Shown: positions 59,222 to 64,000 of the stretch, piece by piece | Layout of the letters: every line of letters begins with the position of its first letter | Position numbering within the stretch: position 1 is the first letter of the stretch | Program-made: the position numbers and the translations under genes | From: Pseudoalteromonas haloplanktis ATCC 14393 | Lineage (GTDB): Bacteria > Pseudomonadota > Gammaproteobacteria > Enterobacterales > Alteromonadaceae | Reading direction: 5' to 3' | DNA length: 64,000 bases | Assembly (NCBI RefSeq): GCF_000238355.1 | Contig: NZ_AHCA01000010.1 | Coordinates: 1-64,000 of the forward strand | The notes under the pieces: generated by a model | Databases searched by the model: none | What the model saw: only the letters and a program-made list of their open reading frames with translations | What the model was told of the DNA's origin: nothing

Positions 59222-60859
59222 ATGGCGATTCATTCCGGTGCAGGGAAACCTGCAACACAATCAGATTTAGTAAATGTACCAAAATTAGTGTCGGCTTATT
59301 ATTTAAATGAACCCGATTTAGAGCAGAATCCTGAACATTGTGTTGCCTTTGGTACCTCAGGTCACCGAGGGTGTTCGTATGATGTGAAATTCAATGAATC
59401 TCATATCCTCGCCATTACTCAAGCAATTTGTGACTACCGAAAGCAAAATAATATTTTTGGCCCGCTTTATTTAGGTAAAGATACCCATGCATTAAGTGAA
59501 GCCGCGTATAATTCAGCTATTGAAGTGTTGGTTGCTAATGAAGTGCAAGTGATCACTCAAGAAAATGATGACTTTACACCGACCCCGGTAATTAGTCATG
59601 CTGTTGTTTGTCATAACAAATTGCATCCACATGAACTTGCCGATGGGATTGTTGTTACTCCTTCACATAACCCACCTGAAGACGGTGGCTTTAAATATAA
59701 CCCACCTAATGGCGGTCCAGCTGATACAGATGTCACTAAATGGATTGAAGATAGAGCAAATCAATTATTACTTGAAGACTTAGTTGAAGTTGAACTGTTT
59801 CCATTTGCTAAAGCATCACGCTCTGGTTTTATAAAATACCAAGATTTAATGACACCATACATTGAAGATTTAATAAATGTGGTCGATGTTGCAGCGATAA
59901 GCAAAGCAAAAATAAAAATTGGTATTGATCCCTTAGGTGGTTCAGGTATTAACTTTTGGCCAGTTATCGCCAAAAAATTTAATTTAGACTTAACGGTCGT
60001 AAATAATCAAGTTGATCCACGCTTTGCCTTTATGCCTTTGGATAAAGACGGTAAAATCCGCATGGATTGTTCATCTCCTTATGCAATGGCAAATCTTATT
60101 GCCCTCAAAGACGATTTTGACCTTGGTATCGGTAATGACCCTGATTATGACCGCCATGGTATTGTAACCCCAGATGGCTTAATGAATCCGAATCACTTTT
60201 TAGCGGTGGCAATTGATTACTTATTAAATCATCGTAATTGGTCCAAGGATGTGCAAATTGGTAAGACGCTTGTTTCAAGTGCCATGATTGACAGAGTGGT
60301 TGCTCGTAATAATTGCCAAGTACAAGAAGTGCCCGTCGGTTTCAAGTGGTTTGTTGAAGGCTTGAGCACGGGAACACTCGCATTCGGTGGTGAAGAAAGC
60401 GCAGGGGCGTCATTCCTACGTTTTGATGGAACGGTGTGGGATACTGACAAAGATGGTTTTATTATGGGCTTATTAGCAGCTGAAATTTTAGCTGTGACTG
60501 GTAAGACACCCTCTGCTCTTTATAAAGAACTTGAGCAAGAATTTGGTGCGCCAATTTATAAACGTATTGATGCGCCAGCAAATGCTGTGCAAAAAGATCG
60601 TCTCAAAGCGCTTAGTGCTAAAGACGTTACTGCTGATACATTAGCTGGTGAGCCAATTTTACAAAAGCTAACCCATGCACCTGGTAACAATGCAGCAATT
60701 GGGGGTTTAAAAGTCGTTACGGAAAATGGCTGGTTCGCAGCACGTCCTTCTGGAACAGAAGATATATATAAAATTTACCTTGAGTCATTCAAAGGTGAAG
60801 CGCACTTAGCATTACTTGAAAAAGAAGCTAAAAAATTAGTTGATTCAGTGATCAGCTAA
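59222..60859 (+). CDS. pgm: Phosphoglucomutase (alpha-D-glucose phosphate-specific)
   Basis: A 545-aa cytosolic enzyme interconverting glucose 1- and 6-phosphate. The phosphoserine loop [15 protein letters not shown], the metal loop [12 protein letters not shown], the sugar loop [10 protein letters not shown] and the phosphate loop [12 protein letters not shown] are all visible. The length matches E. coli Pgm (546 aa). An AAGGA site precedes the ATG. It is co-transcribed with seqA and ends at a terminator. Confidence 0.97.
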   Translation: MAIHSGAGKPATQSDLVNVPKLVSAYYLNEPDLEQNPEHCVAFGTSGHRGCSYDVKFNESHILAITQAICDYRKQNNIFGPLYLGKDTHALSEAAYNSAIEVLVANEVQVITQENDDFTPTPVISHAVVCHNKLHPHELADGIVVTPSHNPPEDGGFKYNPPNGGPADTDVTKWIEDRANQLLLEDLVEVELFPFAKASRSGFIKYQDLMTPYIEDLINVVDVAAISKAKIKIGIDPLGGSGINFWPVIAKKFNLDLTVVNNQVDPRFAFMPLDKDGKIRMDCSSPYAMANLIALKDDFDLGIGNDPDYDRHGIVTPDGLMNPNHFLAVAIDYLLNHRNWSKDVQIGKTLVSSAMIDRVVARNNCQVQEVPVGFKWFVEGLSTGTLAFGGEESAGASFLRFDGTVWDTDKDGFIMGLLAAEILAVTGKTPSALYKELEQEFGAPIYKRIDAPANAVQKDRLKALSAKDVTADTLAGEPILQKLTHAPGNNAAIGGLKVVTENGWFAARPSGTEDIYKIYLESFKGEAHLALLEKEAKKLVDSVIS

Positions 60860-60876
60860 TCATCAATTTGTTAAAG

Positions 60877-60904
60877 AAACGGCTGATTTATTCAGCCGTT
60901 TTTG
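60877..60904 (+). terminator. Terminator of seqA-pgm
   Basis: AAACGGCTGA (60877-60886), a 5-nt loop and TCAGCCGTTT (60892-60901), then T residues. Confidence 0.88.
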
Positions 60905-60932
60905 TATTTACTCCACACAAAAGGCGATTTTA

Positions 60933-61985
60933 ATGTCAGCCACAACACACTATATTAATGATTTTAAACAAACCGGTGACTTTTTAACCCTTAGCCGTGC
61001 TAATGAGTGGTACTTAGCGCCTAGTGAATTTACATTAGCAAACGGTACCCAAGTTAATGTACATGATACAGGTGTTATAGAGTTTCAACCGCAATCAGTG
61101 AGCACGAAAGATATCGTACTGTCGAGTGCTATTCATGGTAATGAGACTGCCCCTATTGAAATTTGTGATGTGCTTATTAAGCAGATAATCACCGGCGAGT
61201 TGGTGTTAATGCAAAGGGTGCTGTTTATCTATGGCAACCCGCAATCAATCAATATTGGTAAACGCTTTGTCGAAGAAAATTTAAACCGTTTGTTTAATGG
61301 TCATCATACTGTTGATGGTATTGAAATGAATAGAGAACGTGAGCGTGCCGCAAAGTTAGAAGGCTATGTAAGTGACTTTTTTAACCGGGGTGGGGAAGAT
61401 CGTATTCGCTGTCATTATGATCTACACACTGCCATTCGTGGCTCAAAAAATGACAAATTTGCAGTTTATCCATTTTTACATGGGAAGCCATGGAAAAAAT
61501 CACAGCTACAATTTTTATTAAGTTGTGGTGTCAATACCGTGCTGATGATGAAATCCGCAGCAACAACATTTAGTTATTATTCATCGTTCGTGCATAATGC
61601 TGATTCATTTACGGTAGAGTTAGGGCAAGTTAAACCATTTGGTGAAAATGACATGAGCCGCTTTGCTAAAACTCGCGACACGTTATCTGCATTAATTAGT
61701 CAAAATGAAGTTTCATATAAAGATTTTAATGCAAATGATTTTGAGCTGTTCGAGGTCCACAGGTCAATTAATCGTACGGCACATAACTTTTCCTTTCCTT
61801 TCTCTGATGATGCAGAAAACTTTACTGGCTTTAGTAAGGGCGAGTTGTTAGCAACCGATGGCGACCTATGTTACTACGCTGATGTTGAGGGGGAAGCAAT
61901 TATATTTCCTAACGCAGATGTTGCTTTAGGACAACGTGCCTTATTGACAGTAATCCCATTACACTTAACAGACAATATTATTTAA
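60933..61985 (+). CDS. astE: Succinylglutamate desuccinylase AstE
   Basis: A 350-aa zinc hydrolase of the AstE/AspA family that releases succinate and glutamate in the last step of the AST arginine pathway. The zinc motif [11 protein letters not shown] (HxxE) is at about residues 69-79; [22 protein letters not shown] and YDLHTAIRG supply substrate and third-ligand residues. No other ast gene is in the window, so the rest of the pathway must lie elsewhere. It sits alone between terminators and the bkd region. Confidence 0.93.
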   Translation: MSATTHYINDFKQTGDFLTLSRANEWYLAPSEFTLANGTQVNVHDTGVIEFQPQSVSTKDIVLSSAIHGNETAPIEICDVLIKQIITGELVLMQRVLFIYGNPQSINIGKRFVEENLNRLFNGHHTVDGIEMNRERERAAKLEGYVSDFFNRGGEDRIRCHYDLHTAIRGSKNDKFAVYPFLHGKPWKKSQLQFLLSCGVNTVLMMKSAATTFSYYSSFVHNADSFTVELGQVKPFGENDMSRFAKTRDTLSALISQNEVSYKDFNANDFELFEVHRSINRTAHNFSFPFSDDAENFTGFSKGELLATDGDLCYYADVEGEAIIFPNADVALGQRALLTVIPLHLTDNII

Positions 61986-62001
61986 ATAGCGCCATAAAAT
62001 T

Positions 62002-62048
62002 AGTTAACTATATGATTGTAATGGATTTATTTTATTGTATAGTTAACT
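62002..62048. repeat. Paired AGTTAACT inverted repeat downstream of astE
   Basis: AGTTAACTATA (62002-62012) and its perfect reverse complement TATAGTTAACT (62038-62048), 25 bp apart. Each carries the palindrome AGTTAACT. No T run follows on the plus strand, so it is either a loose astE terminator stem or a protein-binding pair in the bkd control region. Confidence 0.6.
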
Positions 62049-62094
62049 TTCCAGTCCCTGTCTCGCCAATTCAGTTTGTTTCGTCTATGATTAG

Positions 62095-62123
62095 TTGAAT
62101 AACATCTTACGTTAACGTAAAGT
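62095..62123 (+). promoter_or_regulatory. bkd promoter with palindromic LiuR-type site in the spacer
   Basis: A TTGAAT -35 (62095-62100) and TAAAGT -10 (62118-62123) at 17-bp spacing. A perfect 14-bp palindrome, TTACGTTAACGTAA (62107-62120), sits between them, the usual place for a MerR-family activator. LiuR, the MerR-type regulator of branched-chain amino acid catabolism, is reported to use TTACGT-type sites in this lineage (recalled, not checked). Confidence 0.55.
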
Positions 62124-62233
62124 GTCGATAGATTTAATTTAAATACAGTGTAATTTCTGCAAACTTTAACCAGCAGAATTCATCAATAATAACAAGCGAT
62201 TTGCACTGTTTTGACAACGAAAGAAGGTAGGTT

Positions 62234-63448
62234 ATGAGTAATCCAAATAACGTATCGCTGAATATCAGTCACGATCTTGAATTTATTGACGGTCATGCGC
62301 TGAATATTCCGACCTTGAGTATTTTAAACGAGGATGGCGATATCCACCACGGTGCAACAGCCCCTGATATAGATGAAAGCACTGCGCTGCGATTATACGA
62401 AACCATGCGATTTATTCGTGCGCTTGATGAGCGTATGCAGGCAGCTCAACGTCAAGGCCGTGTAAGCTTTTATATGCAATGTTTGGGTGAAGAGGCTGCG
62501 GTTACTGCATCCGCTGCTGCACTTGATCAAGATGATATGATCATGGCGCAATACCGTGAGCAAGCTGCGTTACATTATCGTGGATTTACCCTAGATCAGT
62601 TTATGAATCAAATGTTTTCAAATGAGCGTGATCTCGGTAAAGGCCGCCAAATGCCAATTCATTATGGTAGTGCTGCGCTTAATTATATGACCATTTCGTC
62701 TCCACTTGGTACGCAAATCCCACAAGCGACCGGTTATGCTTATGGCCAAAAAATTAAGCATATTGACCCCCAAACTGGTGAGTTAAATTCAGCAATTGAT
62801 AACATCACTATTTGTTATTTTGGTGAAGGTGCCGCATCGGAAGGTGACTTCCATGCAGGCTTAAATATGGCTGCGGTACACAAATCTCCTGTTATATTTT
62901 TTGCCCGCAACAACGGCTATGCAATTTCTACTCCGGCAGATGAGCAGTTTAAAGGCGATGGGATTGCATCTCGCGGTGTGGGGTATGGTATTAAAACGAT
63001 CCGTGTTGATGGAGCCGACGCTCTTGCAGTTTATGCAGCCACAAAAAAAGCACGAGATATTGCCACCACGACTGGCGAGCCAGTACTCATTGAATCTATT
63101 GCATATCGTTTAGGTGCGCATTCAACATCAGATGATCCAAGCGGCTATCGCTCAAAAGATGAAGAAGCGAATTACCAGGCATGTCCAATTGAGCGCTTTC
63201 GTAAATGGTTAGTGAAACAAAACTGGCTTAATGAAGAAGAAGACGTTAAAGCGAAAGAAACAATTCGTGAAGATATTCTTGCGGCATTAAAGCGCGCAGA
63301 AGTAATAGCAAAGCCGCCTTTAGAAGAGTTGGTATCAGATGTTTATGATACACCAATTCCTTCATTACAACGCCAATATGAGCAATTAAAAAATCACATT
63401 AAGCAACACCCAGATGCCTACCCAGTGACAGCAGGGAGAATTAAGTAA
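62234..63448 (+). CDS. bkdA1: Branched-chain 2-oxoacid dehydrogenase E1 alpha subunit
   Basis: A 404-aa thiamine-diphosphate subunit that with E1 beta decarboxylates the 2-oxoacids of Val, Leu and Ile. ThDP/Mg region: [23 protein letters not shown] then [13 protein letters not shown]; the phosphorylation-loop-like segment is [18 protein letters not shown]. An N-terminal extension and IFYMQ-like segment ([13 protein letters not shown]) fit the BCKDH rather than the PDH branch. The stop overlaps the next start by one base. It is preceded by the LiuR-type site. Confidence 0.92.
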   Translation: MSNPNNVSLNISHDLEFIDGHALNIPTLSILNEDGDIHHGATAPDIDESTALRLYETMRFIRALDERMQAAQRQGRVSFYMQCLGEEAAVTASAAALDQDDMIMAQYREQAALHYRGFTLDQFMNQMFSNERDLGKGRQMPIHYGSAALNYMTISSPLGTQIPQATGYAYGQKIKHIDPQTGELNSAIDNITICYFGEGAASEGDFHAGLNMAAVHKSPVIFFARNNGYAISTPADEQFKGDGIASRGVGYGIKTIRVDGADALAVYAATKKARDIATTTGEPVLIESIAYRLGAHSTSDDPSGYRSKDEEANYQACPIERFRKWLVKQNWLNEEEDVKAKETIREDILAALKRAEVIAKPPLEELVSDVYDTPIPSLQRQYEQLKNHIKQHPDAYPVTAGRIK

Positions 63449-64000
63449 TGGCTAAAATGAATATGTTACATGCAATTAATTCAGCCCTTGATATCACCAT
63501 GGCTGAACACCCGCAAGCATGTATTTTTGGTGAAGATGTTGGCTATTTTGGTGGTGTGTTTCGTGCAACCTCAGGCTTACAAGAAAAATATGGCCAGCAC
63601 CGCGTATTTAACACGCCACTTACTGAACAAGGTATTATGGGGTTTGCCAATGGCTTAGCTGCATTTGGTGCACCGGCACTTGCTGAAATTCAGTTTGCTG
63701 ACTACATCTTTCCAGCATTTGACCAAATAGTGAATGAATCAGCTAAATTCCGTTATCGCAGTGGTAATGAATTTAATGTGGGCAACCTTACTATTCGTAC
63801 TCCTTACGGTGGCGGTATAGCGGGGGGATTATATCACTCACAATCACCTGAAGCGTATTTTGCGCATACACCTGGGCTTAAAATTGTGGTCCCGCGTAAC
63901 CCATACCAAGCAAAAGGTTTGTTACGTGCTGCGATTAAAGATGATAATCCAGTTATTTTCTTTGAGCCGAAACGATTATACCGTGCATCGACTGGTGAAG
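63448..64000 (+). CDS. bkdA2: Branched-chain 2-oxoacid dehydrogenase E1 beta subunit (5' part, cut by window edge)
   Basis: An open frame from the ATG at 63448 (TAATG overlap with E1 alpha) to the end of the window, 184 complete codons. The reading [57 protein letters not shown] and [18 protein letters not shown] is that of BCKDH E1 beta (transketolase-like domain). Homologues run to about 325 aa, so about 140 residues are missing. The E2 gene is expected next. Confidence 0.93.
   Translation, partial: MAKMNMLHAINSALDITMAEHPQACIFGEDVGYFGGVFRATSGLQEKYGQHRVFNTPLTEQGIMGFANGLAAFGAPALAEIQFADYIFPAFDQIVNESAKFRYRSGNEFNVGNLTIRTPYGGGIAGGLYHSQSPEAYFAHTPGLKIVVPRNPYQAKGLLRAAIKDDNPVIFFEPKRLYRASTGE

Noticed and set aside
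1..64000. CRISPR arrays, prophage or IS genes
   Set aside because: No regularly spaced repeats, transposase, integrase, capsid or tail reading seen in any frame.

Overview
The window is a chromosomal segment of an AT-rich marine-type gammaproteobacterium in the order Alteromonadales, most like Pseudoalteromonas. This rests on gene content and order (msrC-proQ-prc, pyrD-zapC-rlmKL-uup, comEC-msbA-lpxK-ycaR-kdsB, gltA/sdhCDAB-sucABCD, glnS/fur-fldA-ybfE-ybfF/seqA-pgm), on a giant NAD-dependent glutamate dehydrogenase, and on lineage-type families such as DUF2835, DUF3466 and DUF3083. No species can be named from the sequence alone. I see no prophage, IS transposase, CRISPR array or integrase; almost everything is core genome.

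Layout. 1-201: two tandem tRNA-Ser genes (the first cut by the window edge) and a terminator. 309-4335: a small membrane protein, the free-methionine-sulfoxide reductase msrC, an acidic 92-aa protein, the RNA chaperone gene proQ and the protease gene prc. 4364-8987: an intergenic inverted-repeat element, an NhaC antiporter, pepN and DUF2835. 8998-16170: a four-gene envelope cluster (outer-membrane DUF1302, periplasmic DUF1329, YCF48 beta-propeller, MMPL/RND transporter) with its own promoter and a palindromic candidate operator. This is the least understood system here. 16338-29135: gdhB, pyrD, zapC, rlmKL, a glutaredoxin-like gene, uup and DUF3466. 29166-38880: DUF2062 divergent from comEC-msbA-lpxK-ycaR-kdsB-rluA-like-tcdA, convergent with csdA-csdE. 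38896-50504: the TCA block, with gltA divergent from sdhCDAB-sucABCD. 50538-53781: a second copy of the repeat, a TPR-GGDEF diguanylate cyclase and a DUF3083 gene. 53985-60904: a second type of inverted-repeat element, glnS, then fur-fldA-ybfE-DUF2788-ybfF on the minus strand and seqA-pgm on the plus strand. 60933-64000: astE and the start of a branched-chain 2-oxoacid dehydrogenase operon behind a palindromic site of LiuR type.

Functionally the window joins central carbon and amino-acid catabolism (citrate synthase, succinate and 2-oxoglutarate dehydrogenases, succinyl-CoA synthetase, GDH, AstE, Bkd E1), LPS/Kdo synthesis (MsbA, LpxK, KdsB), sulfur transfer and tRNA modification (CsdA, CsdE, TcdA), and chromosome or division control (SeqA, ZapC). 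The more unusual observations are non-coding: two related families of about 160-bp inverted-repeat elements that share a core and carry TATAAT-like boxes at their ends, hairpins in the sdhC leader and between sdhB and sucA, a terminator abutting the pepN ribosome binding site, and a start-stop codon pair just upstream of seqA.
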